64,000 bases of DNA from the NCBI GenBank assembly GCA_002730875.1, contig PCBI01000019.1, positions 310,001-374,000 of the forward strand, read 5' to 3'. Below are positions 36,622 to 46,100 of this stretch, in pieces (position 1 is the first letter of the stretch; each line of letters opens with the position of its first letter). Position numbers and translations under genes: made by a program. This stretch comes from Spirochaetaceae bacterium (lineage in GTDB: Bacteria; Spirochaetota; Leptospiria; Leptospirales; Leptonemataceae). Under the pieces are notes generated by a model. That model did no database searches, was not told the DNA's origin, and was given only the letters and a program-made list of their open reading frames with translations.

Positions 36622-37878
36622 ATGCTAAAAAACCATCTAAAATCTAAAGATGCAGAAGTCTATGCCGCGCTGGTAAAGGAAGATGAGAGGCAACAGAACA
36701 ATCTGGAAATGATCGCTTCCGAAAACTTCGTAAGCCAGGCCGTGCTGGAAACCTATTCTTCGACGCTCACCAATAAGTATGCAGAAGGATATCCGGGAAA
36801 AAGATACTACAATGGCTGCGAAAACGCAGATATAATCGAAGATATCGCCATCGATCGCGCGAAAAAGTTATTCAACGCAAATTATGCAAACGTTCAGCCT
36901 CACTCTGGCGCCCAGGCCAACATGGCCGTTTTTCTGGCTACCATGGAACCTGGAGACACATTTCTGGGAATGGACCTGGCCCACGGAGGTCACCTCACTC
37001 ATGGCTCCAAAGTAAACTTTTCTGGCCGAGTGTACAACCCGGTGGCCTACGGCGTTCGTCAGGACGACCATAGAATCGATTTTGATCAGGTGCGAAGCCT
37101 GGCCAAAGAGCACAAGCCAAAGGTTATGATCGCCGGCTTTAGCGCTTATCCCCGGGAATTGGACTTTGCCAAATTCCGCGAAATCGCAGACGAAGTGGGC
37201 GCCGTGCTCATGGCCGACATCGCTCACATCGCCGGGCTGGTAGCCGCCGGGGAGCATCCGAATCCTGTAGGACTGGCCCATATCGTCACCACCACCACGC
37301 ACAAGACTTTGCGCGGTCCCCGGGGCGGGCTGATCGTATCCAACGAAGAGGATTATTTCAAAAAGCTGAACAGCCGGGTCTTTCCCGGAGTACAGGGCGG
37401 TCCTCTAATGCACGTAATCGCGGCCAAAGCAGTGGCTTTTGGCGAGGCCCTGGAGCCTTCCTTTAAGGATTACGCAAAGAAGGTGAAGGAAAATGCAAAA
37501 ACCCTGGCTGAAACGCTTATGGGGCGCAACTTCCCGATCATTAGCGGGGGCACAGACAACCACATGGTGCTTCTGAACGTCGGAGAGCGAGGTCTAACCG
37601 GGGCCGCCGCGGCGGATGCACTTCATGATGCCGGTATTACGGCAAACAAGAACGGAATTCCCTTTGATCCGCATCCGCCCGCAGTGACCAGCGGCGTACG
37701 ATTGGGCACTCCGGCGCTCACCACCCGTGGCTTTGGTCCGGATGAGATGAAAAAAGTGGGAAATCTTATTTGCGATCTGCTGGAAAATATTGAGGATGAT
37801 GGTAAGCGTCAATCCGTGAAGGATGGCGTGGCCGAATTGGCCCAGGCCTTCCCCATGGATCGTTTTCGTTTGGACTGA
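36622..37878 (+). CDS. glyA: Serine hydroxymethyltransferase
   Basis: GlyA interconverts serine and glycine with THF and supplies one-carbon units. Its 418 residues are the family norm; the PLP lysine lies in [15 protein letters not shown]. Other marks are [17 protein letters not shown] and the [11 protein letters not shown] region. AAGGAG lies 9 bp before ATG 36622. It is followed by a hairpin (37881-37904) and then infC. Confidence 0.97.
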   Translation: MLKNHLKSKDAEVYAALVKEDERQQNNLEMIASENFVSQAVLETYSSTLTNKYAEGYPGKRYYNGCENADIIEDIAIDRAKKLFNANYANVQPHSGAQANMAVFLATMEPGDTFLGMDLAHGGHLTHGSKVNFSGRVYNPVAYGVRQDDHRIDFDQVRSLAKEHKPKVMIAGFSAYPRELDFAKFREIADEVGAVLMADIAHIAGLVAAGEHPNPVGLAHIVTTTTHKTLRGPRGGLIVSNEEDYFKKLNSRVFPGVQGGPLMHVIAAKAVAFGEALEPSFKDYAKKVKENAKTLAETLMGRNFPIISGGTDNHMVLLNVGERGLTGAAAADALHDAGITANKNGIPFDPHPPAVTSGVRLGTPALTTRGFGPDEMKKVGNLICDLLENIEDDGKRQSVKDGVAELAQAFPMDRFRLD

Positions 37879-37880
37879 AC

Positions 37881-37904
37881 GTCGGGCCCTTTTGGGCCTG
37901 CGAC
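37881..37904 (+). terminator. Hairpin after glyA, weak terminator candidate
   Basis: GGCCC TTTT GGGCC forms a 5-bp GC stem directly after the glyA stop, extendable by one or two pairs. There is no U tract, so it may be a transcript-stabilising 3' hairpin or a pause rather than a terminator. Confidence 0.35.
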
Positions 37905-38012
37905 TGCGACCGGCAGTAGGGTATGGGACCGATTCCGTTCTCATACCGGGCCGGGAACGCAAAAAACCTGGAAATTGCTTGCGTACATTGCAATTCCGGG
38001 TCTGATCGGGAC

Positions 38013-38126
38013 GTGCGCGAAACTATGGAAGCGGTTGCTTCCCTTGCGCACATTTTCCGCGAAGGGTAACGGCCCCCATTCCGGGGCTGTAAATCGGTTT
38101 GCCGGGGACTTACCCCGCTGAACCGA
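38013..38126 (+). promoter_or_regulatory. Structured 5' leader of infC-rpmI-rplT, candidate autoregulatory element
   Basis: Three hairpins stand in line just before infC. H1 (38013-38051) has GTGCGC/GCGCAC enclosing GGAAGC-GGTT-GCTTCC. H2 (38072-38087) is GCCCC-N6-GGGGC. H3 (38094-38126) has TCGGTT/AACCGA enclosing CGGGG-ACTTA-CCCCG with a symmetric 3x3 internal loop. H3 ends 16 bases before the GGAGG ribosome-binding site. Leaders of this operon are controlled by L20 or IF3 in other bacteria; whether this one binds L20 is inference. Confidence 0.6.
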
Positions 38127-38150
38127 GAACCGAAAATTGATGGAGGTTGA

Positions 38151-38786
38151 ATGGCAAGAAGGAAATCCCATAAGGCGCCACCTCGCGCCAAGGAGCCGCG
38201 CACCAATCGGCAAATTCGAGCAGACAAGGTGCGTCTGGTAACAGAAGGAAAAGGAATCGAGGTGATAGATATCCGCGTCGCTCTGGAACGAGCGGAGCAA
38301 GCAGGTCTGGATCTGGTAGAGGTTTCTCCGGATCAGGATCCCCCGGTATGTAAAATTATCGATTACGGTAAATGGAAGTTCGAGCAACAGAAAAAGAAGA
38401 AAGAACAGGCCAAGAACCAGCATACGGTAAGCATCAAAGAAATCAAGATGCGACCCAAAATTGGGGATCATGACTACGATATCAAGAAGCGCAATGCTAT
38501 TGGGTTTCTGGAAAAGGGAGATAAGGTTAAAGTAAGCCTTAGATTCCGTGGCCGTGAAATCACTCACCCGGAACTGGGTATGAAGCTCATGGATCGACTG
38601 GCTCAGGACGCTTCGGAAATATCCCAGGTGGAAAGTCCCGCAAAAATGGAAGGTCGTCAGATTGTGATGGTTCTTGCTCCTAAAGCCGGCGTTAAGAAGA
38701 AACCCGGAAAACCGGAGGAGGGTAGTAGCCAAAAAGAGGTTGCTTCCAATGCCACAGGCGAAAAATCTGGCCCCTCGTCGGAGTAA
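38151..38786 (+). CDS. infC: Translation initiation factor IF-3
   Basis: The protein has 211 residues with N-domain ([39 protein letters not shown]), linker and C-domain ([43 protein letters not shown]). IF3 monitors start codon and initiator tRNA. The start is ATG with GGAGG nearby, unlike the AUU start used for autocontrol in E. coli. A polar tail of about 25 residues follows the normal end. Confidence 0.96.
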   Translation: MARRKSHKAPPRAKEPRTNRQIRADKVRLVTEGKGIEVIDIRVALERAEQAGLDLVEVSPDQDPPVCKIIDYGKWKFEQQKKKKEQAKNQHTVSIKEIKMRPKIGDHDYDIKKRNAIGFLEKGDKVKVSLRFRGREITHPELGMKLMDRLAQDASEISQVESPAKMEGRQIVMVLAPKAGVKKKPGKPEEGSSQKEVASNATGEKSGPSSE

Positions 38787-38793
38787 TACTTCT

Positions 38794-38994
38794 ATGCCAA
38801 AGATGAAGACAAATAGAGCGGCCGCCAAGCGGTTCAAGTTTACCGCCAGCGGTAAGGTAAAGCGTTCCAGTGGATTTGCGAACCATATCCTTACCAAAAA
38901 AGCAATGAAGCGCAAGCGGAAGTTGCGTAAAGGCGGCTACGTGGCAGAGGCGGATCTCAAGGAAATCCGTAACTTGCTTCCGAACGGAAACTGA
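38794..38994 (+). CDS. rpmI: 50S ribosomal protein L35
   Basis: A 66-residue basic protein, [20 protein letters not shown] onwards, matching L35 throughout including KRKRKLRKG. It starts 7 bp after infC, so it is cotranscribed. Confidence 0.96.
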   Translation: MPKMKTNRAAAKRFKFTASGKVKRSSGFANHILTKKAMKRKRKLRKGGYVAEADLKEIRNLLPNGN

Positions 38995-39008
38995 ACTGGT
39001 AAAGAGTC

Positions 39009-39359
39009 ATGAGAGCTAAAAACGGCACACTTCATAAGAACCGCAGAAAACGTCTGATGAAAAAGGCGGAAGGCTACCGCGGAGGTCGCCACCGTCTTTA
39101 CAGATTCGCCCGTATTGCCGTCATGAAGGCTGGCTTCCACGCCTTCAATGACCGTCGTCGCAAAAAACGAGACATGCGCGCGCTCTGGATTCAGCGAATC
39201 AACGCTGCAGTAAGAGAGCGCGGTCTGTCCTACTCCCGATTTATGGATCTGGCCAACAAGGCCGGCATCCAGATGAATCGAAAAACCCTGGCAGAGCTGG
39301 CTTTCAGCGATCCCAGAGCGTTCGACGTAGTGGTGGAGACTGCTCGAAAAGCAGCCTAA
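39009..39359 (+). CDS. rplT: 50S ribosomal protein L20
   Basis: The protein has 116 residues with typical L20 blocks KAEGYRGGRHRLYRFA, KRDMRALWIQRINAA and LAELAFSDPRAF. It is essential for early 50S assembly and a known autoregulator of this operon in other bacteria. It is followed by a terminator at 39418. Confidence 0.97.
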   Translation: MRAKNGTLHKNRRKRLMKKAEGYRGGRHRLYRFARIAVMKAGFHAFNDRRRKKRDMRALWIQRINAAVRERGLSYSRFMDLANKAGIQMNRKTLAELAFSDPRAFDVVVETARKAA

Positions 39360-39417
39360 TCCCGATAGCTCTAGCCGGACAGCCTGCATTGAACAGGTTG
39401 CCTGAAGAGCTCGAAGA

Positions 39418-39440
39418 GGCCGGATTTCCGGCCTTTTTTT
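39418..39440 (+). terminator. Rho-independent terminator of the infC-rpmI-rplT operon
   Basis: GGCCGG (39418-39423), loop ATTT, CCGGCC (39428-39433), then seven T (39434-39440). The stem can extend with the preceding GA. Confidence 0.92.
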
Positions 39441-39519
39441 GTGCCCGGACCTGCCAGGGATCGGTTTGGCCATTTCTGTCCCGGGCGAAGTCCCGATTAT
39501 TCGTCTACTCCAATTGATC

Positions 39520-40308
39520 ATGAAGGGTCCTGCTGTTGCATTCCTGCTATCGCATCTAGCGTTCCTTTCTTTATGCGTCCCCCTGGCCCTGATTCATGAG
39601 GCCTGGGGTAGCCGCTGGGCCTTCGGTTTGCTTATTCCGCTCTCTCTGGTTGTGGCTATCGTCTTTGGCGGTATCCTCAATGCGCTGGACCTGCTCTCCA
39701 ACCCCGCCCTGGTCGGATTGCCTCTGGTCCTGGGACTGCTGGGTGTGATTGCCTTTGTGCCGCTAATGCGGTCTTTCTCGTATTCCGTGGATAGTGACGG
39801 CGACGAATTCGAATCGGGAGTCCTGCGATCCGGTTACATTTTTACCGGCGGGGATGCCTACTGCCTTGGCTCGGACTTCTATCGGAGCCTGAAATGGACT
39901 CTAATTCGAAAAGGGCGTCAGGTGAAGGACTCGGATCAGCGGTACTACGCCTATGATGCTATTCATTTCAATGGCGCAGAGGATTCGAATCGGGCCTATC
40001 TTTATTTCGAAAATGTGGTCACTGAGACGCGAACTCCTCCGGCCCTCCCCGATGCGGAAAAATGGACCGAATACTGTCGAGAGGAAGCTCAATGGTTCCG
40101 GGCGATCCGCACAGCCGGCGATAGTCGATTGAAAACGATCCAGGAAGCCTGTGACGACCCGGAGGCCGGAAAGAGTGTACCGGTGTATGTTTCTTCTGAG
40201 TCGCCTTTATTTGAGCGCTGGCTCTGGGGCGTAATTTTTGCCGTACTACTGCTCATAAATAGCCTTCCAGGTTTGGCCCTTTTCAGCGGCAGGCCGGATT
40301 CAGGCTGA
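39520..40308 (+). CDS. Unrecognised membrane protein
   Basis: From ATG 39520 (MKGPAVAFLLSHLAFLS) the protein is 262 residues: three or four hydrophobic helices in the first 85 residues, a soluble domain, and a last helix near the C-terminus (FERWLWGVIFAVLLLINSLPG). The soluble part has no recognisable motif. An upstream in-frame ATG at 39442 lies on the terminator and is unlikely to be used. Confidence 0.55.
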   Translation: MKGPAVAFLLSHLAFLSLCVPLALIHEAWGSRWAFGLLIPLSLVVAIVFGGILNALDLLSNPALVGLPLVLGLLGVIAFVPLMRSFSYSVDSDGDEFESGVLRSGYIFTGGDAYCLGSDFYRSLKWTLIRKGRQVKDSDQRYYAYDAIHFNGAEDSNRAYLYFENVVTETRTPPALPDAEKWTEYCREEAQWFRAIRTAGDSRLKTIQEACDDPEAGKSVPVYVSSESPLFERWLWGVIFAVLLLINSLPGLALFSGRPDSG

Positions 40309-40380
40309 TCGAAACCCCCTTGTGTACCGCAATTTTCTGTCCGAAAAAAAACTTCTTGTTTCTGCCGTGATATGCCGTCA

Positions 40381-40440
40381 TTAGAAGCAGAGCACAGACT
40401 CTGTTATAATGCATTATCAGGTTAGGCTGATCACAAGGAG
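40381..40440 (+). promoter_or_regulatory. Promoter and ribosome-binding site of the ZapB-like/zapA operon
   Basis: A consensus -10 TATAAT lies at 40405-40410 with TTAGAA (40381-40386) 18 bp upstream as weak -35. AAGGAG (40435-40440) lies 5 bp before ATG 40446. Confidence 0.6.
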
Positions 40441-40445
40441 ACGTA

Positions 40446-41387
40446 ATGATTACACTGGAGCAACTTGACGAACTCGAAGGTAGAATAGTTAGGGCCCTGG
40501 ACCTTATCGGGGATCTTCGTTCAGAAAACTCCCGCCTGGAGTCGGAAAATGACAAGCTCCGCTCCGAGCACGATGAGATGAAGCTGGCCCTGGATAAGAA
40601 AGAGCAGGAAATGGTATCTTTGAAGGATCAGCTGGAAAAGACCGGCGCCGAACTCAAAGACCTCAAAGAAAAAGAAGGGGTTCTGGAAAAACGGATCAAC
40701 GAAATGCTGGGTCGACTGGCAGATATGGAATCCGGTGGCGGACCTCGATCGTCAGCTCCGGCGGCATCCCAGCCTGCTAGCTCTCCTGCTTCGTCTCTGG
40801 CAGCCGGGCCTGCGGCCGCTACTCTGGATGCCCCTGCTTCCGCCGTAGAAACCGCCACCGCGGACCTGGAAGAAGAAACTATCGTAATTGAAGATGACGA
40901 TTCGGACTTTGACAGCGGAAGTTCGCTGGCCTCGGATGACGAAAGCGTAGTCATCCTGGACGAAGAGGATCTACCAGCCACCACTCCGGCCAGCGCTCCT
41001 GTAGACGAATCCCCCGCACCGGCAGCGGAACCAGCAGCCGACTCCACTCCCGTTGCGGACACTTCGGCAGTGAGCGATACTGCAGACGTAGTCACCGAAG
41101 AGGACGAAGAGATCATCGTTCTCGACGATGAAGAAGAAGACGATATCATTTTTGCCCAGGACGATGAACTGGAAATCATCGATGAGTCCGATAGCGGCCC
41201 CGGGGCTTCGGCAGCCCAGCAACCGGCCTCGAGCTACGATTCCAGCGCCGATCAGTCCACCACTGTGGAGATTTCCGGCGGATCCGGAGATGATGAAGAG
41301 ATCATCCTGGACGACGACGATTCCCTGGGCGTTTTCGACGTTGAAGACGATGACGACTTTCTGATTGTTGAGGAAGAAGTGAAGTAA
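40446..41387 (+). CDS. ZapB-like coiled coil with long acidic tail
   Basis: The protein has 313 residues. Residues 1-97 form a continuous coiled coil starting MITLEQLDELEGRIVRALDLIGDLRSEN, of the ZapB type. The rest is an Asp/Glu/Ser/Ala/Pro-rich disordered region with repeated blocks like TIVIEDDDSD, SVVILDEED, EEIIVLDDEEED and DDEEIILDDDDS. ZapB helps link FtsZ, ZapA and the chromosome in E. coli; the next gene, overlapping by 1 bp (TAATG), is zapA, which supports a division role. The acidic tail is unlike E. coli ZapB (81 residues). Confidence 0.7.
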   Translation: MITLEQLDELEGRIVRALDLIGDLRSENSRLESENDKLRSEHDEMKLALDKKEQEMVSLKDQLEKTGAELKDLKEKEGVLEKRINEMLGRLADMESGGGPRSSAPAASQPASSPASSLAAGPAAATLDAPASAVETATADLEEETIVIEDDDSDFDSGSSLASDDESVVILDEEDLPATTPASAPVDESPAPAAEPAADSTPVADTSAVSDTADVVTEEDEEIIVLDDEEEDDIIFAQDDELEIIDESDSGPGASAAQQPASSYDSSADQSTTVEISGGSGDDEEIILDDDDSLGVFDVEDDDDFLIVEEEVK

Positions 41388-41713
41388 TGACCACCGCGGC
41401 CCCGCAAAAAGTAGCCAGAACCACGGTAGATATCTTTGGCGAAAAATATGTAGTCCGGGGCGATGAAAGCACGGACTACATAGCCGAGGTGGCTCGACTG
41501 GTGGATGACCGTATGCGTGAGCTTGCTCGCGGAGCGCGGGGTATGTCCCGAAGCAGATTGGCGATTCTGGCCGCGTTGAATTTGGCCGATGAGTTAATGC
41601 AAGAAAGAAGAAGTCCGTCCCGTCAGGCACCGGACGACGAATTGCTGGCCCAGAAAACCCGATATATGATTACTCTGCTGGATGAAGGACTGGCCGGCGA
41701 TAGCATCTACTAG
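41387..41713 (+). CDS. zapA: Cell division protein ZapA
   Basis: The protein has 108 residues. The N-terminus TTVDIFGEKYVVRGDESTDYIAEVARLVDDRMRE is the ZapA beta-hairpin and helix; ILAALNLADELMQ is the conserved tetramerisation helix. ZapA crosslinks FtsZ filaments. The order zapA-gap-cyclo-ligase is that of the 6S RNA locus in many bacteria. Confidence 0.88.
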   Translation: MTTAAPQKVARTTVDIFGEKYVVRGDESTDYIAEVARLVDDRMRELARGARGMSRSRLAILAALNLADELMQERRSPSRQAPDDELLAQKTRYMITLLDEGLAGDSIY

Positions 41714-41737
41714 GGAAAAACCCCGGTCGACGCTTCT

Positions 41738-42001
41738 GACGGCGCAAAAGGGGCGGGGGTACCGCCTGTGGCGTTCTTTAACTTTTCCGGCCTTGTAAAA
41801 ACAAGTGGGAACCCTATTAGAGGTTTCTATCTTCCCCGCATTTAAGGGGCTTGATATCCGCCCATAAACCCGGGTCCCCTTCCAGAAAGTATTTGAGACC
41901 AGGAAAAATTGAACTCGCACACTGCAGAGCCCCGCAATTCCATTATGCCACAATCCCGGGCGGTGTCAAGTGCAGCGACTCGGCTTTGCTCCCTTTCCGT
42001 C
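41738..42001 (+). ncRNA. Candidate structured RNA between zapA and the 5-formyl-THF cyclo-ligase gene, possibly 6S RNA
   Basis: The 332-bp gap can fold into one long hairpin. Outer helix: GACGG (41738) and AAAGGG (41747) pair with CCCTTTCCGTC (41991-42001). Middle: ACCGCC and TGTGGC (41761-41772) pair with GGCGGT (41959) and GCCACA (41947). Inner: GTTC (41773) with GAAC (41911), then AA, TTTTCC and GG (41780-41790) with the segment ending at 41910. Extra bases sit mostly on the 3' side, as in the 6S central bubble. Several local hairpins fill the tip (CTTGT-AAAA-ACAAG). Position is that of ssrS in many bacteria. Length (about 264) exceeds typical 6S (about 180). A riboswitch for the cyclo-ligase is the alternative. 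Confidence 0.4.
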
Positions 42002-42045
42002 GAACCCCGGCCCGGGCCCACCCTGGGCATCCAGCAATCCGGAAA

Positions 42046-42648
42046 ATGATCAAGCCATCCGAAATGCGAGACAAAGCCGATATACGACGCGAAGCGCGAG
42101 CCTTCTGGCAGGAGTTGACAACGGCAAAGAAGACAGGTGATTATGTGCGGCTGGAGCGTTCGTTTGAGGGTTTTCTGCGGTCCATGGAGTCCCCGAAAAA
42201 GGCAAGCGTTTGCCTTGCTTTCTATCCTCTGGCTTCCGAATTTAATGTACTGAAGGCTTTGCGGCAGCAGCGCTGGTCGGTGGCATTGCCGTTGGTGGGT
42301 TCTGGGTACAGCCTCTCCTTCCATCTCTTTCTCGAGGAAGGTCGGGAAGTACAGACGCTAACCACCGGAGCCTACGGAATCCAGGAGCCCCGGGCGGATT
42401 CTCCCGTGGTTCGGCCATCGTCCGGGGATGTGTTAATTGTACCCAGCATGGCCGCCAATAGCAAGGGCTTCAGATTGGGCAAAGGGGGAGGATTCTACGA
42501 TCGTCTCATGGAAAAGAGCGAGTTTGCTGCCCTGGAGAAATGGGCTGTGTTGCCAGAAAAACTCCTGGACGCTCCCTTTGAAGCAGAGGCCCATGATTTA
42601 CGGTTGGACAGAATCATTACCGAAGAAAGGATCGTGACTTACCCATGA
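42046..42648 (+). CDS. 5-formyltetrahydrofolate cyclo-ligase
   Basis: The protein has 200 residues from ATG 42046 (MIKPSEMRDKADIRREARAFW). Family marks are the basic N-terminal helix, the FYPLASEFNV segment and the signature RLGKGGGFYDRLM with ATP-binding residues. It converts 5-formyl-THF to 5,10-methenyl-THF. The longer upstream open frame has no family match. Its stop overlaps cheW by 4 bp. Confidence 0.9.
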   Translation: MIKPSEMRDKADIRREARAFWQELTTAKKTGDYVRLERSFEGFLRSMESPKKASVCLAFYPLASEFNVLKALRQQRWSVALPLVGSGYSLSFHLFLEEGREVQTLTTGAYGIQEPRADSPVVRPSSGDVLIVPSMAANSKGFRLGKGGGFYDRLMEKSEFAALEKWAVLPEKLLDAPFEAEAHDLRLDRIITEERIVTYP

Positions 42649-43163
42649 CCGAAAGCACAGCACTAACAGAAAGAAGCTATTATGACGGGGAGGTGGATGA
42701 AGAGTCCCTGATTGAAAAGCTACAATTCCTGGTCTTTCAATCGGGAAACGGGATGTATGGCGTAAACATCCTGGAAACCCATGAGATTCTGAAGCCGGTC
42801 AGCGTAACCAGACTCCCCAATGTGGAACCGGAAGTACTCGGCGTAATTAATCTGCGCGGTAACATAATCCCCGTAATCGATATACTCAAGAAATTTAGCG
42901 GCGATTACTCCGAAATCAAGGATACCACTCGCATCGTAGTGTGCACCTGGGAGGGTAAGAACCTGGGATTGCTGGTAGATCGTGTGGTAGAAGTGGCTTC
43001 CGTCGCGGAAGAAGACATAGAAAGCCCCGAGGTGAAAGGGCTCTCCAATCATTATCTAAAGGGCGTTGGTCGAAGCGCCGAGCGAATCTTCTTAATCTTT
43101 AACCTGGCCATTTTGTTTTCGCAGCAAACCGCCGACCAGGACGAAGATATACTGGAACTATAG
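42645..43163 (+). CDS. cheW: Chemotaxis coupling protein CheW
   Basis: The protein has 172 residues with the CheW beta-barrel: LQFLVFQSGNGMYGVNILETHEI, RLPNVEPEVLGVINLRGNIIPVIDI and LGLLVDRVVEV. It couples chemoreceptors to CheA. An extra acidic N-terminal tail of about 23 residues precedes the domain. The gene overlaps the cyclo-ligase gene and precedes cheA by 3 bp. Confidence 0.93.
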   Translation: MTESTALTERSYYDGEVDEESLIEKLQFLVFQSGNGMYGVNILETHEILKPVSVTRLPNVEPEVLGVINLRGNIIPVIDILKKFSGDYSEIKDTTRIVVCTWEGKNLGLLVDRVVEVASVAEEDIESPEVKGLSNHYLKGVGRSAERIFLIFNLAILFSQQTADQDEDILEL

Positions 43164-43166
43164 AAT

Positions 43167-46100
43167 ATGGCAGACCGTTACACAGAACTATTTCTGGACG
43201 AAGCGTCCGAGCATATCGAAGACCTCAACCAGAATCTATTGCGCCTGGAGCGGGATGGCTACGACCAGGAGACGATCAATGAGATCTTTCGCTCCGCGCA
43301 TACCCTGAAATCCAGCGCAGCCTTTGTCGGCCTGGAGCATCTGTCCAGTCTGGCTCATCATATGGAGGATTTGTTCCAGAACGTTAAGGACAATACTCTG
43401 CAGGTAACCACCGAAGTAGTGAATCTGTTCTTCCGTTGTCTCGATCGAATTAAGGCAGCGGTGGCCGTGGTGGCCAATGGCGGCAAACCAGACGATACCT
43501 TTCAAGATCTTATCAAAGAAATCGAAAACCATGTGCCAGGCAAATCAGCGGGATCGGGTGCAGTGGGGCCCATGGGCTCGAGCACGCCTTCGTCCAATGC
43601 TTCTGGCGCCCCTTCAGGCGGCTCATCTGCCGCCATGGGCTCGCAAAGCGGCTCTTCTGACGCAACAGGCGCCACCGGCGTTGGATCCTCCGGGGCCCCG
43701 CTGGCCAGTAACTCCACTGCAGGACCAGTGGAGCCCTCCGGACAAAAGGATTACTTCATTAGTCTGAACGATGCCGAGCTAAGCGACCTGGTAGAAAAAG
43801 CTGAAAAACACACCGTCTTCGATGGCCATGTGGTTCTGGATCCAGAAGCGCCCATGCGAAACATGCGGATGCTTCTGTTGCTAATGAATCTTCGAAAGAT
43901 TGGTCAGGTTTATAGGACCAATCCGCCGGAGGCGGATCTGGAGTCGGGCCTGTACGAAGGCCACACCATGGACTTCATTTTCTACGGGGATGCAAAGCGC
44001 GATCAGGTCCTGAAGGTCAGCCAGGTGGACATGGTAGAGGAAGTCTATCTGAACGAACGATCCCTTCCGCGAAAGGGCGAAACCAGAGAGGTTCACCAGG
44101 CGCGAACGGCGGCTACCGTTTCCAATGACGAAACGGTGATCAAGACCCGCAACATCAAAGTGTCCTCGGAGAAGATCGACTATCTTCTGAACAGCGTGGG
44201 CGAGCTTGTAATTACCAATTCCGGTCTTCAAAAAATCTACGAAGACTTGAGCGAAGAAATCGGCGAGTCCCATGCCCTGGGCGAACTAAAAAGCAAGATC
44301 GATCAAGCGGCCCGCATTGCCCGGGATCTACAGAGCGGAATCATGAAGACACGAATGATTCCTGTGGGTCTGGTATTCCATCGATTCCCGCGACCGGTGC
44401 GAGACCTGGCTTTGAACCTGGGCAAAGAAGTGGATCTGGTTTTTCAGGGCGAAGACACGGAACTGGACAAGAACATCATCGATGCATTGAATGATCCTCT
44501 ATTGCATCTTCTCCGCAATTCCCTGGACCACGGAATTGAGCCTCCCCAGGAAAGGGAAGAAAAGGGGAAGAATCGCACGGCAACCCTGCTGCTCAATGCC
44601 TTCCAGAGCGGGAATAACATTTACGTCGAAATCAAAGACGATGGCCGGGGATTGAACCGCAAGGCTATAGCGGAAAAGGCTGTCGCTCTGGGGCTGGTAG
44701 AAGCCACCGAAACCATGAGCGATGAAGAAGTCTACAATCTGATTTTTCATCCCGGTTTTTCCACAGCCAGGGAAGTTACCGATGTGTCCGGTCGCGGCGT
44801 GGGAATGAACGTTGTGCGCAAGATGGTCCAGGAGTTCAAGGGCAGCATCCAGGTACAGAATAATCCCGGAGCGGGTTGTAGCTTCGTGCTTTCTTTCCCC
44901 CTCACTCTGGCCATTATCAGCGCCATTCTTGTGCGGATTCGCGGCGAGGAGTTCGCATTCCCGCTTTCGGACGTTGTAGAAACCATTCGCCTCACTCAGT
45001 CCGATATCACAACGTTGCAGGGAAAGGATATCATCAATCTCCGCGGAGAAATACTTCCCGTCTTCCGCCTTCGCGAACTCATGGGGCTGCCTCTGGACGG
45101 AGAGAAAGAAGAGGAGTTTCCGGTAGTAATCGCAAACGTGGCCGGTCGGAAAGTGGGCTACATCGTAGATGCCATGGCCGGCAAAAAAGAGATCGTTATC
45201 AAGAGTCTGGAGCAAAACTACAAAAGCATTCGCGGCCTGATTGGCGCCTGTTTGATGGGGGATGGCTCCATTGTAATGGTTCTGGATGTGCACGGTCTAC
45301 TGGATCTGGCCACCCGGCTACAGGCACGTCGTAAGACCCAGACAGAAGAACAGGCCGCCTTCGAAGGCGTTCATGCCACGGATGCCTACAACGAAAGGGT
45401 GCAGGCCATTACCTGGTCCGGCCGTCGCCGAAGAACTGTTTCAAAGAATCAGGATGATGCGGACTCTGAGCAGGCCTCGGAGCAAACACCAGAGCTGGTG
45501 GGGGTCGCTGCAACCGAAAAGCAATCAGGCGATGAACAGAATGGCGTTGCCGCTTCCGGCTATTCGAATACGGCGCCCTCCGGCACGTCGCATCTCAAAA
45601 CCTCCGGTCCGGCGGATGGTTCATCCACAAAGGTACAGTCGGTTACGTTTTTTGATGAAGGGCCGTATTCCCGTCAATCCGCAGGTTCCGCAGATAAGAC
45701 GTTTGGCGAATCGGCCACCGAGGAACTGGCAATGGGCCGGTCCAGCGCAAGCCAGGATTTCTCGTCGGGCCCTTCCGGGGGATCCGGTGATTCAAGTTAC
45801 AGAGATTATTCCGGCGAATCCGGTTCTTCCGATACCGACCAGGATTCAGCCGGCGTAAGTCGGGCTCTGCAAGAGTTCGAAAAAGAAAAGGCCGACCGTG
45901 TGCGCACGGCCAAAGAAATCTACGGCGGGAAAGAATCTCATGGCCGCGATCTGTCCGAAGACGAATACAATAAACTCTATTCGGTGATAAACACCGGCAT
46001 GATCAACGCCGGGCTGGTGCTTTCGCAATTGCTTGGCGTTACCGTAGAAGTGGCGGTGCCCGAATTTACCACAGTAGACTATTCCGAGCTTACGCGATAT

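Noticed and set aside
41851..42045. N-terminal extension of the cyclo-ligase by 65 residues
   Set aside because: No match to the family; the stretch is the 3' arm of the predicted RNA hairpin and reads as unlikely protein.
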